Shown here piece after piece: positions 36,724 to 47,692 of a stretch of DNA of 64,000 bases. The notes beneath the pieces are model-generated. The model was not told the origin of the DNA. It did not search any database and saw only the letters and a program-made list of their open reading frames with translations. The stretch covers positions 1-64,000 of the forward strand of contig JAJDUD010000003.1 of NCBI GenBank assembly GCA_022826825.1. Reading direction: 5' to 3'. Numbering within the stretch: the first letter of the stretch is position 1; each line of letters starts with the position of its first letter. The stretch comes from Acidobacteriota bacterium. Its GTDB lineage: Bacteria; Acidobacteriota; Vicinamibacteria; Marinacidobacterales; Marinacidobacteraceae. The position numbers and the translations under genes were made by a program.

Positions 36724-36732
36724 CGGCACTAA

Positions 36733-36746
36733 TCTTACCAGTAAGA
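36733..36746 (-). promoter_or_regulatory. Operator of the AbrB/PIN pair
   Basis: TCTTACCAGTAAGA is an inverted repeat with perfect 6-bp arms and a 2-bp centre, in an AT-richer patch ten bases before the antitoxin ATG. On the reverse strand it contains TAAGAT, usable as a -10 box, so binding by the antitoxin would block RNA polymerase. This is inference from position and symmetry. Confidence 0.6.
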
Positions 36747-36837
36747 CAACGAGCACGCCGCACCCGTGCCGGAGCCGGGCTCCCGGCCGCAAGGAACGAG
36801 GGCGCCGGCCGCCGCCACGGCGCGGGCGGAACTGGCG

Positions 36838-37986
36838 TCACTCGGATGCCGGCCCGAGCGCGAAGAGCGTGCCGTCCTGGGTGCCGAAGACGATCCTTCC
36901 GTTCGCGAGGGCGGGGGAACCCATGATGGCGGCGCCGGCGTGGAACTCCGAGAGCTTCTCGCCGGTCGCGAGGTCGAGCACGTAGAGCCGGCCGTCCGCA
37001 TTCCCCGCGTACACCCGGTTGCCGGCCACCGCCGGCGAGGCGTCGAAACGGGCACGGGCGCGGAAGGTCCAGCGGGCCTCCCCCGTCCGGCGGTCGAGGG
37101 CGTGGACCAGCTTGTCCCGGCCGGCGGCGATCACCAGCTCGGCCGTGAGCGCCGCGGAGGCGTAGTACGGGAAGTGCCGCGCCGGATGCTCGTAGCGCCA
37201 GCGCAGCTCGCCGGCGCCCACGTCGACCGCCAGCACCTCGTTGTTGAAGGTGCCGTAGTAGAGCGTTCCGTCCGCGATGGCGGGGGAGGCGGCCGTATAG
37301 GCGCCGGAATCGAAGCGAAGCATCTCGGTCCCGTCGGTGATCCGCACCCCGCGCAGCACCGCGTCGCATCCCGTGACCCAGGCGAGACCGTCGTGGCGTC
37401 CCGGGGTGGCGTGCACGGGGCCCTCGGTCTGAAGCGACCAGCGCGCCTTGCCCGTCGTGCGGTCCACGCCGTAGAAATGCTCGTCGTAGCTGCCGATGAG
37501 CACCAGGTCGCCGGCGACCACCGGCGAGGACTTGATCTCGGCGCCGGTCGGAAAGCGCCAGCGGGGCTCTCCCGAATCGGCGTCCACCGCGTGCAGGACG
37601 CCCAGCAGATCACCGACGTACACCGTGCCGCCCGCGACAGCCGGCGACGACTCGCCGAACCGGTCCTCTTCGAACTCACCGGCTTCGGCTTCGCCGGCCC
37701 CGGGGCGATAGCGCCAGGCCTCGGCGCCATCCTCGAGGCTCAGCTTCACGAGCACGCCCGGAAGCGAGGTCGCGTAGACGAAACCGCCGGCGATGGCGGG
37801 TGAGGACTCCACCGAAAAACCCAGCGGCGCGCTCCATTTCAGTTCGAGTTCGTCGCCGAGCGGCGCGGCGGCGATGCCCGTGAGCGCGGCATCCCTGCGG
37901 AACTGGGGCCAGTCGTCACCGCCCTGCGCGGCGGCGCCGGCCGCCAGCGGGACCGCGAGGAACGTGAGAAGGAGTCGGCGTTTCAT
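36838..37986 (-). CDS. Secreted PQQ-like beta-propeller protein
   Basis: This 382-residue protein has a Sec signal (MKRRLLLTFLAVPLAAGAAAQ) and the family motif DWPQFRRD at the mature N-terminus. Six to eight blades follow, with repeats such as SSPAVAGGTVYVGD, GKARWSLQTEG and GNADGRLYVLDLATGE. It is the shortest of the propellers here and has no extra domain; it resembles BamB or quinoprotein-fold proteins without assigned cofactor residues. Its ATG overlaps the stop of the iron-type alcohol dehydrogenase gene (ATGA), so the two are translationally coupled. The secreted propeller and the cytoplasmic dehydrogenase probably belong to one pathway (inference). Confidence 0.87.
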   Translation of the reverse strand: MKRRLLLTFLAVPLAAGAAAQGGDDWPQFRRDAALTGIAAAPLGDELELKWSAPLGFSVESSPAIAGGFVYATSLPGVLVKLSLEDGAEAWRYRPGAGEAEAGEFEEDRFGESSPAVAGGTVYVGDLLGVLHAVDADSGEPRWRFPTGAEIKSSPVVAGDLVLIGSYDEHFYGVDRTTGKARWSLQTEGPVHATPGRHDGLAWVTGCDAVLRGVRITDGTEMLRFDSGAYTAASPAIADGTLYYGTFNNEVLAVDVGAGELRWRYEHPARHFPYYASAALTAELVIAAGRDKLVHALDRRTGEARWTFRARARFDASPAVAGNRVYAGNADGRLYVLDLATGEKLSEFHAGAAIMGSPALANGRIVFGTQDGTLFALGPASE

Positions 37987-39194
37987 GCCACGGCGGAACG
38001 ATAGACCGCGAGGGCTCCCGCCGCATCGAACGGACGCGGATTGAAGCGGCCGGTCCATTCGGCGGAGGCTTCTTCCGCGAGCGCCGGGAGGTCCCGGACG
38101 TGCAGGCTCTCGCCGGCGAGGTCCTGCGGCAAACCCGCCATCGCGACCCAGGCGTCGAGCCGGCCCGCCAGCGTGTCCGCGGGATCGTCTCCCGGCGGGA
38201 TCCCGGCGGCGCGAAGGAGATCGCGATAGGCCTCCCGTGCGGACGCCGCATTCCAGCGCACGACCCGGGGCAGGGTGATGGCGAGCGCCCGGCCGTGCGC
38301 GACGTCGAAACGCCGGGTCAACGGGTTCGCGCAGGCGTGCGCCGCGCCCAGCATGGAACGCTCGATGGCGGCTCCGGCCAGGAAGGCACCGAGCTGCATG
38401 TCTTCCCAGGCAGCGATGGTGGCATTGCCGGCCGTAACGAGCGGGAACGCCCGGCTCAGCAGGGCAAAGGCCCGGTGGCTGAGGACCAGCGACGCATCGG
38501 TCCGTCCGGAAGTCACCGCCGTTTCCACCGCGTGGGCGATGGAGTCGAAGCCGGTCGCCGCGATCACCTCCGCGGGCGCCGAAGGGAGGAGCGCCGGATC
38601 GAGGATCACGTCCCGGAACATCGCGGAGGGCGCTCCGCAGGCGAGCTTCTGGTGATCCCGGTCCCGTGAGATCAGCGCGTAGGACTGCGCCTCGCTCCCG
38701 GTGCCCGCGGTCGTGGGGACCCCGACCAGCGGAGGCAGCGGGTGGGGGCACCTGTCGTACCCCCGGTAGTCCTCCATGCGGCCGCCGCCCGCGAGGAGGA
38801 ATCCCGCTCCCTTGGCGACGTCGAGAGAACTCCCTCCGCCAACCCCGACGAGGGTGTCGGCGCGCATGGCGCCCGCGGCCCCGGCGGCCCGGCCCACGTT
38901 CGACTCGGTGGGGTTCTCGCCGAAATCGGAGAAAACCTCGACCAGCACACCGGCCCTCTCGAGGCTTTCCCGGGCGCGGCCCGTGATGCCGGCCGCCGCG
39001 ATGCCGGGGTCCGAGGTGATCAGGGCGCGGCGGGCGCCCCGCTCACGGGCGATGGCGCCGAGGTCCGCGAGGGCTCCGCTGCCGGAACGGACGAGCGGCG
39101 AGGGGCCGCTCGGGAGCCGCCAGGTTCCGGGAGGCGTCCCGGAGGCGAGATCCGCGCGCGTGTCTCCCGGTGCTTCGTTCCGCCCCGCCGCCAT
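37983..39194 (-). CDS. Iron-containing alcohol dehydrogenase
   Basis: This protein of 403 residues is read from ATG 39194. It has the family-III layout: GVGGGSSLDVAKG and TTAGTGSEAQSYA in the nucleotide-binding half, then FDSIAHAVET and AHACANPLTRRFDVAHGRAL, which carry the metal-binding histidines. These enzymes interconvert alcohols or lactaldehyde-like compounds with NAD(P). The N-terminal 20 residues are poorly conserved, and the frame extends upstream into an AT-rich repeat region, so the start is moderately certain. It is the first gene of a coupled pair with the propeller gene. The two 24-bp repeats at 39244-39298 probably control it. Confidence 0.9.
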   Translation of the reverse strand: MAAGRNEAPGDTRADLASGTPPGTWRLPSGPSPLVRSGSGALADLGAIARERGARRALITSDPGIAAAGITGRARESLERAGVLVEVFSDFGENPTESNVGRAAGAAGAMRADTLVGVGGGSSLDVAKGAGFLLAGGGRMEDYRGYDRCPHPLPPLVGVPTTAGTGSEAQSYALISRDRDHQKLACGAPSAMFRDVILDPALLPSAPAEVIAATGFDSIAHAVETAVTSGRTDASLVLSHRAFALLSRAFPLVTAGNATIAAWEDMQLGAFLAGAAIERSMLGAAHACANPLTRRFDVAHGRALAITLPRVVRWNAASAREAYRDLLRAAGIPPGDDPADTLAGRLDAWVAMAGLPQDLAGESLHVRDLPALAEEASAEWTGRFNPRPFDAAGALAVYRSAVA

Positions 39195-39243
39195 CGCGGC
39201 CGTAGCGTACCTTCGGCTCGTTCCGCGTCGCGATTCCGTGGAC

Positions 39244-39298
39244 CATGATCCACATTTCGAATCGAAATATGGAACATGATCCATATTTCCAATAGAAA
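39244..39298. promoter_or_regulatory. AT-rich tandem repeat upstream of alcohol dehydrogenase
   Basis: CATGATCCACATTTCGAATC and a near copy CATGATCCATATTTCCAATA, each continuing to GAAA, start at 39244 and 39275, a 31-bp step. The first copy is also a near-perfect palindrome (TCCA-ATTTCGA / TCGAAAT-TGGA). The patch is strikingly AT-rich in this genome. Its place about 50-100 bp before the dehydrogenase start fits a two-site operator or promoter. The remaining part of the gap, 39299-39620, holds no gene that I can support; a half copy of family B lies at 39553-39595. Confidence 0.55.
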
Positions 39299-39552
39299 AC
39301 GCTGCGGAACCCCATCCTGTGGTCTCAATCGGACCATGACCGGGGGAGGATCGAAGAACTCCGCGTTGTACGCCCCCACTTCTCCAACGATGACCTTGCG
39401 GTAACGCTACGGAAAGCCCACCCGGGAGTCTTCAACGCCCGATCGTCGAGCTACGGGCGTCTCATGCCGGGTGTCGGCCCCGCCGCTTCGCTGCATTCAT
39501 CGATGCCGAGGACCCGGTCCGGCATGGTCAACCCGCCCTGCCGCGCAGCGCG

Positions 39553-39595
39553 CCAGCCTCCGGCTGGCGATGCCGGTCTGAAGACCGGCGCTCCC
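39553..39595. repeat. Half copy of family B
   Basis: Two adjacent hairpins, CCAGCC-tcc-GGCTGG and GCCGGTC-tgaa-GACCGGC, followed by GCTCCC, match one arm of the family B repeats at 20830 and 33144. The partner arm is missing. Confidence 0.65.
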
Positions 39596-39620
39596 TTCCC
39601 GATCCGCCCCGTGGGCGGGA

Positions 39621-41090
39621 TCAGCGTCCCCCGGTCGCCCCGTCCTGGTCCTCGAGGGCGAAGAGCTGGTTGCGGCTCGCGATGTAGAGCACGCCGTTCG
39701 CCGGGACGGCGCTCGAATAGACCGCGCTGCCCATGTTCATCTCGGCGATGACCTCCTCGGCCGGGCCGGGCCGGAGCACGACGACGTCCCCGTCTTCATC
39801 ACCCAGATACAGCTTGCCGTCGGCGATGACCGGCGATCCCCAGACGGCCGCGAAGGTGTCGTGTACCCAGAGCGGTTCACCGGTCTCGATGTCGAGGGCG
39901 TGGAGGAAGCCGGAGAAGTCGGGCAGGTAGAGGATCCCGTCCTTCACCGCTGCCGTGGAGATGGAGCGGCGGATGGTGTCGTAGTGCCAGAGACGTCCGG
40001 TCTCGGTGATGTCGCCACGCTGGGTGGCGTCGATCGCGTAGAGGTGGCCGGTCCCCTCTCCGTGTTCCGGGTCCTGGCCGTTCGCGATGAAGAGCCGGTC
40101 GTCCACGATGACGGGGGTGGAGATCACGTTGTTGCGGGTGCGCGGCCAGACCGAGTCCTTGGGGTTCGTGTCGAACGACCAGAGCGTCTCCCCGGTCTCG
40201 GCCACGTAACCCCGGACCCAGCCGTCCCCCTCGCCCATGATCACCTGGGTCACCCCGCCCACCTCGGCAACGCCTGCCGCCGACCACTGTCCGTGCAGGA
40301 GGTTCTCCCCGACGTGGTTCGCCTCCCAGACGAGTTCTCCCGTCCGCTTGTCCACCGCGATGATGGCGGGGGCGAGCGGCGAGGGCGGGTTGACGTGGGA
40401 CTCGTCGTGCCCGTTCGAGGTGTTCACGAACAGCAGGTTCCCGTAGGCGACCGGATTCGAGTTCGCCATGTTGTGGGGGAAGGAGCCGAGCTCCTCCATC
40501 ATGTCGAGCCGCCAGAGGACGTCCCCGTCGGTCGGGGACTGGCGCGCCTCGTCGGTCACCGGTCCGTCGTTGCCGTTGGCCATCCCCTGGACGTCGAGGG
40601 CCAGCAGTTCGCCCCGGTTCGTCACGTAGTAGAGACGGTCCCCCTCCACCAGCGGCGACGAGCAGACGCCCTGGTGCGGCCAGTCGTTCACCCGGCCGGA
40701 GACGAGTTTGTCGGAGACCATCTGCCAGAGGAACTCTCCGGTCGCGGCGTCGAACGCGAGGAGAATTCCCTTGTCGCCGGGGGTCTCCTGGTCGTAGAGC
40801 GCCTCGTTGTTGGTGCCGACGAAGATCCTGCCGCCCGCCACGACCGGGTTCCCGTAGGTCGCCGAACCGAGCGCCGCCACCCACCGCACGTTGCGCCCGC
40901 CGTTCACGTCCCATTCGGCGGGGAGCGGGGCCGAACTCTCCGAGACCATGTTCCGGTCCGGCGTCCCGCCCCACATCGGCCAGTCCTGGGCGTTCGCGCC
41001 GGCGGCGCCGGCCAGGAGGAGCACGAGGACTGCCGGCGGGACGAATCCTCGTCCTTTCCTGCCGTGCACTGCTGAATTCAATCGGGACAT
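39621..41090 (-). CDS. Secreted PQQ-like beta-propeller protein
   Basis: This 489-residue protein has a signal peptide (helix VLVLLLAGAAGANAQ) and a mature start DWPMWGGTPDRNMVSES. It is a close paralogue of the protein at 3513-4961: both carry RVNDWP, QGVCS, GMANGNDGP or an equivalent, PHNMANSNP-like, DPEHGEG and the closing blade TFAAVWGSP with GDEDGDV. These shared motifs suggest a conserved function for the subfamily, but no active site is known to me. It faces away from the gene at 41242 across a 151-bp gap that should hold both promoters. Confidence 0.88.
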   Translation of the reverse strand: MSRLNSAVHGRKGRGFVPPAVLVLLLAGAAGANAQDWPMWGGTPDRNMVSESSAPLPAEWDVNGGRNVRWVAALGSATYGNPVVAGGRIFVGTNNEALYDQETPGDKGILLAFDAATGEFLWQMVSDKLVSGRVNDWPHQGVCSSPLVEGDRLYYVTNRGELLALDVQGMANGNDGPVTDEARQSPTDGDVLWRLDMMEELGSFPHNMANSNPVAYGNLLFVNTSNGHDESHVNPPSPLAPAIIAVDKRTGELVWEANHVGENLLHGQWSAAGVAEVGGVTQVIMGEGDGWVRGYVAETGETLWSFDTNPKDSVWPRTRNNVISTPVIVDDRLFIANGQDPEHGEGTGHLYAIDATQRGDITETGRLWHYDTIRRSISTAAVKDGILYLPDFSGFLHALDIETGEPLWVHDTFAAVWGSPVIADGKLYLGDEDGDVVVLRPGPAEEVIAEMNMGSAVYSSAVPANGVLYIASRNQLFALEDQDGATGGR

Positions 41091-41241
41091 GGGGTGTGTA
41101 CCCCGGAACTCGCCGTCCGGCGACCCGGGTGGCGCGTGGTCTCGGGAACCATGGCGGCCGCGAGTCTAGCGGACGGGGGGCGCCGGGAAACGGCGCGGCG
41201 TTAGGCAAACGGAGCGTCAGCGAACAGAATACGGAGCCACC

Positions 41242-42672
41242 GTGCGCACGCTCCTCCGCCCCGGGCTGTCCGGGGCCGCTCTCATTGCCGGCGCCCTTGT
41301 CCTGGCGCCCCCCGCGCCGGCCCTGGGGGGACAGTCCGCCTCCGGCGCGACCGCGGCGGAAACGCCGTCCGCACCGGCGAACTGGTTCGCCAACTGGCCC
41401 GCCTGGCGCGGCCCGGCCGCCGACGGCGTCTCCACCGAGACCGGCCTGCCCGTCCACTTCGACCCGGACACGAACGGGCTGTGGAAGACGGCGACCCCGG
41501 GGGAGGGGCATTCGTCGCCCGTCGTCTGGGACAACCTCGTCTTCGTCTCGGCCGCCATCGCCGGCGATCCCATCCCCGGGCGGAAGGTCCCGGTGCACAT
41601 CCGGAACGGCGAGGTCTACCTGCACGGCGGGAGTACGGCCGGGGACCTCCATCACACCCTGCTGGCGCTGGCCTACGACGCGCGGACGGGGCGGGAGGTC
41701 TGGCGGCGGACCGTCCACGACGGCCCGGTCTACGACAACCGGTACCGAAGCAACACCTACGCCTCGCTGACGGCGATCGCCGACGGGGAGCGCGCGTACT
41801 TCTCCTTCGGCAACCAGGGCCTTTTCGCCTTCACCCTGGAGGGAGATCCCGTCTGGGCGACCGATCTGGGTGACTTCGGCGTCTGGGGCCTCGGGCACGG
41901 CATCAACCCGGTGCTGCACGGCGAGACCCTGATCCTCGTCTGCGACAACGACGACGGCGAGGGCTCGCGCATCTTCGGGGTGGACCGCCGCAGCGGGGAG
42001 ATCGTCTGGAGCACCGAGCGGCGCGCGCGGAAGAGCTGGGCGACTCCGGCGCTCCTGCCGGTCGGGGGCGTCACCCAGCTCTTCGTGCCCGGCTACCACT
42101 TCCTGGGCGCCTACGACGCCGCAAACGGCGCCGAGTTGTGGCGGACCGCGCCCTTCGAGGACTCGGCCCCCGTCCATACCCCGGTTCACCAGCCTTTCGG
42201 GGACGGCCGCCTCGTCTTCGTCTCGACCGGCTATCCCGGCAAGGAAATGCGGGCCCTCGAGGTGCTGCCGGGGGTCGAACCCCGGCTTCGCTGGAACTAC
42301 GAGCGGGGGACCGGATACCTCCCCTCGGCGCTCCTCTACCAGGGGGTCCTGTTCTTCCTGTCGGACGGCGGCGTGATCACCGCGCTCGACCCGGAGGACG
42401 GTTCGGTCCATTTTCAGGGGCGCCCCACGAACCCGGGCCGCTACAACTCGTCGCCGATCGGCTACGAAGGACAGGTCCTGATCGGCAGCCTCGAGGGCGA
42501 CCTGACGGTGTTCCGGGCCGCCGAGGAGTTCGAGATCGTCGCCGAGAGCTCGCTCCCGGAAGCGATCTGGGCCTCTCCGGCCATTGCGGGCGGCACCCTC
42601 TTCCTGCGCGGCGTGGACCACCTCTACGCGTTCCGGTCGCCCGGTGCGGGCGCGACGACGCCTCCCGAGTGA
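41242..42672 (+). CDS. Secreted PQQ-like beta-propeller protein
   Basis: This 476-residue protein starts with GTG behind GGAG. It has a signal peptide to about residue 30 and a linker rich in alanine and serine. The motif NWPAWRGP then GVSTETGLPV starts the propeller. An insert after the first blade (DPIPGRKVPVHIRNGEVYLHGG) is shared with the next protein. Blades include GREVWRRTVHD, IFGVDRRSGEIVWS and VITALDPEDGSVHF. Its stop overlaps the GTG of the next propeller gene (GTGA), so the two are made together and may form a hetero-oligomer. Confidence 0.88.
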   Translation: MRTLLRPGLSGAALIAGALVLAPPAPALGGQSASGATAAETPSAPANWFANWPAWRGPAADGVSTETGLPVHFDPDTNGLWKTATPGEGHSSPVVWDNLVFVSAAIAGDPIPGRKVPVHIRNGEVYLHGGSTAGDLHHTLLALAYDARTGREVWRRTVHDGPVYDNRYRSNTYASLTAIADGERAYFSFGNQGLFAFTLEGDPVWATDLGDFGVWGLGHGINPVLHGETLILVCDNDDGEGSRIFGVDRRSGEIVWSTERRARKSWATPALLPVGGVTQLFVPGYHFLGAYDAANGAELWRTAPFEDSAPVHTPVHQPFGDGRLVFVSTGYPGKEMRALEVLPGVEPRLRWNYERGTGYLPSALLYQGVLFFLSDGGVITALDPEDGSVHFQGRPTNPGRYNSSPIGYEGQVLIGSLEGDLTVFRAAEEFEIVAESSLPEAIWASPAIAGGTLFLRGVDHLYAFRSPGAGATTPPE

Positions 42673-44033
42673 CGCTCTCGCCGGATCGCGCCGGCAGGAC
42701 GGCGGTCTTCCTGTCGTTGTGTCTCGCCGCCACCGCCGCCTGGGCCGGCCAGGATCCGGCCGCGAGTTGGCCCCAGTGGCGCGGCCCCGGCGGCCGGGCC
42801 CAGGCGGAGTCCGGTGCTCCGCTCCGCTGGAGCGTGGACGAGAACGTCGTCTGGAAGGCGCCGATCGAGGGCCGCGGTCATTCGTCACCCATCGTGGTCG
42901 GGGACCTCATCTTCCTGACCAGCGCCACCTCGGGCGAGAAGGTGCCCGGGCACGGGGCCATCATCCATTTCATCGGCAGCGAGGAGTTCCTGCACCCCGA
43001 CAGTCTGGGCGCCGACCAGCGGCTGGACGTGTTGCTGCTCGCGTTCGATCGCCACACCGGGGCGCTCCGCTGGCGGCGGGAGGTGCGCGCCGGCGCACTC
43101 CCCTACGACAACCGCCACCGGATCGGTTCCTACGCGAATCCCACTCCGGCGAGCGACGGCGAGCGCGTCATCGCCTGGTTCGGGACGCAGGGCCTCCACG
43201 CGTTCAGCCTGGACGGCGAACTCCTCTGGTCCCAGGACTTCGGTGGTGTCGGCACCCTGGGGATGGGAGTGGCGACCTCTCCCGTGCTCGCCGCGGCGGA
43301 CGGAATGGTGGTGGTCCAGAACGACGTGGAGGGAGGCAACGGCTCGTTCATCGCGGCGCTGGACGTCCCGACGGGAGCCATCCGCTGGCGGGTGGAACGA
43401 AGCCAGCCGGCCGGTTGGGCGACGCCGATCGTGCTGGGCACGGCGGGCGGCGATTCGCTCGTCGTCGCGATGGGTGTGGACGAGGTCGTCGCCTACCAGG
43501 CGGAGACCGGGGAAGAGCGTTGGCGGGTCGAAGGACTCGGGGGGAACGCGGCGCCGAGCCCGGTAGCGTCCGGCGACGGTCTCGTGTTCGCCGTAACGGG
43601 GTATCCCCGGAAGAACATCCTGGCGCTCGACCTCGAAGACGGGTCGCTGCGCTGGGACTACCGCAAGGGGCAGGGCTACGTCCCCTCTCCGATCTTCCAT
43701 CGGGGGGTGCTCTACCTGGTGAGCGACGGCGGCATCCTGACCGCGCTCGACGGGAAGACCGGTGAGGTCATCTACGAGGGCGGACGGATGCCGCTGCCGT
43801 CCCGGTTCTTTTCGTCGCCGGTGGTGGCGGGAGAGCGCCTCTACCTGACCAGCGAGGACGGGGACACCCATGTGATCCGTCCGGGTCCGCAGTTCGAGGT
43901 CCTGGCCACCAACAGCCTCGACGAGCCGGTGATGGCCTCGCCGGCGGTGGTGGATGGGACGCTCTATCTCCGCGGCGCCGAGCATCTCTACGCGATCTCC
44001 GACCGGGGCCGGCCGGCAGCCGGGCAGCCCTGA
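42669..44033 (+). CDS. Secreted PQQ-like beta-propeller protein
   Basis: This 454-residue protein starts with GTG at 42669, overlapping the previous stop as GTGA. It has a signal peptide (FLSLCLAATAAWAG) and the family motif SWPQWRGP. It is a paralogue of its upstream partner: both have GHSSPIV or GHSSPVV, an insert ending in PYDNRHRIGSYANPTP or the like, and the closing LYLRGAEHLYAI or LFLRGVDHLYAF. Blades such as ALDLEDGSLRWDY and ALDGKTGEVIYEG are regular. Function unknown; the coupled pair suggests a two-subunit complex. Confidence 0.87.
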   Translation: MTLSPDRAGRTAVFLSLCLAATAAWAGQDPAASWPQWRGPGGRAQAESGAPLRWSVDENVVWKAPIEGRGHSSPIVVGDLIFLTSATSGEKVPGHGAIIHFIGSEEFLHPDSLGADQRLDVLLLAFDRHTGALRWRREVRAGALPYDNRHRIGSYANPTPASDGERVIAWFGTQGLHAFSLDGELLWSQDFGGVGTLGMGVATSPVLAAADGMVVVQNDVEGGNGSFIAALDVPTGAIRWRVERSQPAGWATPIVLGTAGGDSLVVAMGVDEVVAYQAETGEERWRVEGLGGNAAPSPVASGDGLVFAVTGYPRKNILALDLEDGSLRWDYRKGQGYVPSPIFHRGVLYLVSDGGILTALDGKTGEVIYEGGRMPLPSRFFSSPVVAGERLYLTSEDGDTHVIRPGPQFEVLATNSLDEPVMASPAVVDGTLYLRGAEHLYAISDRGRPAAGQP

Positions 44034-44132
44034 GCGGGTCCGGGAACCGCAGCCGCCTGCCGGTCGTAACCGAACAGTGGAGACGCCCGGCGCCGCCGAA
44101 CGGCGCCGGCCCATTTCCGAGGAGGCCTGGCA

Positions 44133-46055
<1,923 letters not shown>

Positions 46056-46126
46056 GCCCGGAACCGGCTTCCGCCGGCAGCGCTCTTCGGTCTGGATCCC
46101 GGGGGCCGTACAGTTCGGCGTCTCCC

Positions 46127-47569
46127 ATGCGGTTTTCCCGATTCCTCCTCACCATCCTTTGCGCCGGCGTCGCGGCCCCCGCCGCTGCCGCCGAATGGGA
46201 CCGGTTCCGCGGTCCCAACGGGACCGGCATCGGCCCCGACGGCGCACTCCCGGTCGCCTTCGGCCCCGACCGGGCCCTGATCTTCCGGACGCCGCTGCCG
46301 CCGGGGCATTCCTCGCCGATCCTCGCGGGCGGCCGGGTGCACGTCACGGCGTTCGTCGAAAACGAGTTCCTGACGATCGCGCTCGATCCCGAGACCGGAG
46401 CGGAGCTCTGGCGCGCGGCGGCGAAGCGGGAGCGCGTCACCGAGGTGGATTCCCGGAACAACGCCGCCTCCCCGAGCGTGGCGGCGACCGACGACGGGGT
46501 GTACGCGTTCTTCCCGGACCTCGGCCTGATCGGCTACGACGAAGAGGGCAGGGAGGCCTGGCGTCAGCCGCTCGGGCCGTTCGACAACTACTACGGGATG
46601 GGGGCATCCCCCATCCTCGCGGGGGATGCCGTGGTCCTGGTCCTGGACCAGAACCTCAACTCGGAGATCGTTGCCTTCGCTCGGTCGAGCGGGGACGTCC
46701 TCTGGCGCACCCCGCGGCCGGAGGCCACGAGCGGCCACTCCACCCCGGTCCTGCGGGAAACGGCGGACGGGCTCGAGGTCCTGGCGCCGGGGAGCTTCCT
46801 CCTCACGGCCTATGGCGTCGCCGACGGGGCTGCCCGCTGGTGGGTGCGGGGGCTGCCCTGGGAGATGAAGTCCACCCCGCTGCTCGAGGGAGACCTCATC
46901 TACGTGAACGGCTACGGCGCGCCGGTGAACCAGCCCGGCAACCAGATCACCCCGCCGACGTTCGCCGAGGCGCTCGAAGCCTCCGACGCCAACGGCGACG
47001 GCGTGCTCGCCCGCGCCGAGGCCGCCGGACACTCCGACTTCTGGTTCGACGTGATCGACCTCAGCAGCAACGGGCTGCTGGAGGCCAGCGACTGGGCCTA
47101 CTACGAGGCGGTCCTCTCCTCCCAGAACGGCATCCTGGCGATCCGGCCGGGCGCCCCCGGCGAGGCCGGCGACCTCACCGAGCCGAACACCGTCTGGAGC
47201 TACCGCCGACGGGTTCCGCAGCTTCCCTCTCCGCTGCTCTACGGCGGCGTCCTCTACATGGTGAACGACGGGGGCATCGTGACCGCCCTCGATCCGTCGA
47301 GCGGCAGGATGCTCTCCCAGAACCGCCTTCAGGGGGCGGTAGACGCCTACTACGCGTCCCCGGTGGCGGCCGACGGCAAGATCTACTTCGTGAGTGAGCT
47401 GGGGCTGGCGGCGGTCGTCCGTCCCCTCGACCCCGGAGAGGAGTCCCCGGAACTCGACGTGGTCCAAGTGAACCCGCTCGGCGAAGCGGTCTACGCCACC
47501 CCGGCGATCGCCCCCTCGCGCCTCTACATCCGGACCGTCGAAGCCCTCTACGCCTTCGGGCCCGAATAG
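46127..47569 (+). CDS. Secreted PQQ-like propeller with EF-hand-like insert
   Basis: This 480-residue protein has a signal peptide (MRFSRFLLTILCAGVAAPAAAA) and the mature motif EWDRFRGPNGTGIG. Propeller blades are regular (ALDPETGAELWRA, GYDEEGREAW, ALDPSSGRML). Between blades, near residues 285-325, there is an insert with DANGDGVLARAEAA, a canonical EF-hand loop of the D-x-N-x-D-G type, and a weaker second one, DLSSNGLLEASDW. Calcium binding is likely; it could stabilise the fold or sense calcium. No ribosome binding site is obvious. It stands 71 bp after the S9 lipoprotein gene in the same direction. Confidence 0.87.
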   Translation: MRFSRFLLTILCAGVAAPAAAAEWDRFRGPNGTGIGPDGALPVAFGPDRALIFRTPLPPGHSSPILAGGRVHVTAFVENEFLTIALDPETGAELWRAAAKRERVTEVDSRNNAASPSVAATDDGVYAFFPDLGLIGYDEEGREAWRQPLGPFDNYYGMGASPILAGDAVVLVLDQNLNSEIVAFARSSGDVLWRTPRPEATSGHSTPVLRETADGLEVLAPGSFLLTAYGVADGAARWWVRGLPWEMKSTPLLEGDLIYVNGYGAPVNQPGNQITPPTFAEALEASDANGDGVLARAEAAGHSDFWFDVIDLSSNGLLEASDWAYYEAVLSSQNGILAIRPGAPGEAGDLTEPNTVWSYRRRVPQLPSPLLYGGVLYMVNDGGIVTALDPSSGRMLSQNRLQGAVDAYYASPVAADGKIYFVSELGLAAVVRPLDPGEESPELDVVQVNPLGEAVYATPAIAPSRLYIRTVEALYAFGPE

Positions 47570-47692
47570 CCCGCCGTACGGACGCGGGGTCCGCGTTCGG
47601 GGCCAATCTCGTCCGGCCGGCGCTCGCCGGTATCCCGGCGAGACCGGAAACCCGCCCCCAGCTCCGGCCGACACCGCGCCGGGCGTCCGGCT

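Noticed and set aside
39299-39552. Remnant gene before the half repeat (a forward frame through RIEELRVVRPHFSNDDLAV)
   Set aside because: It is short, has no start or ribosome binding site, and matches no family that I recognise.
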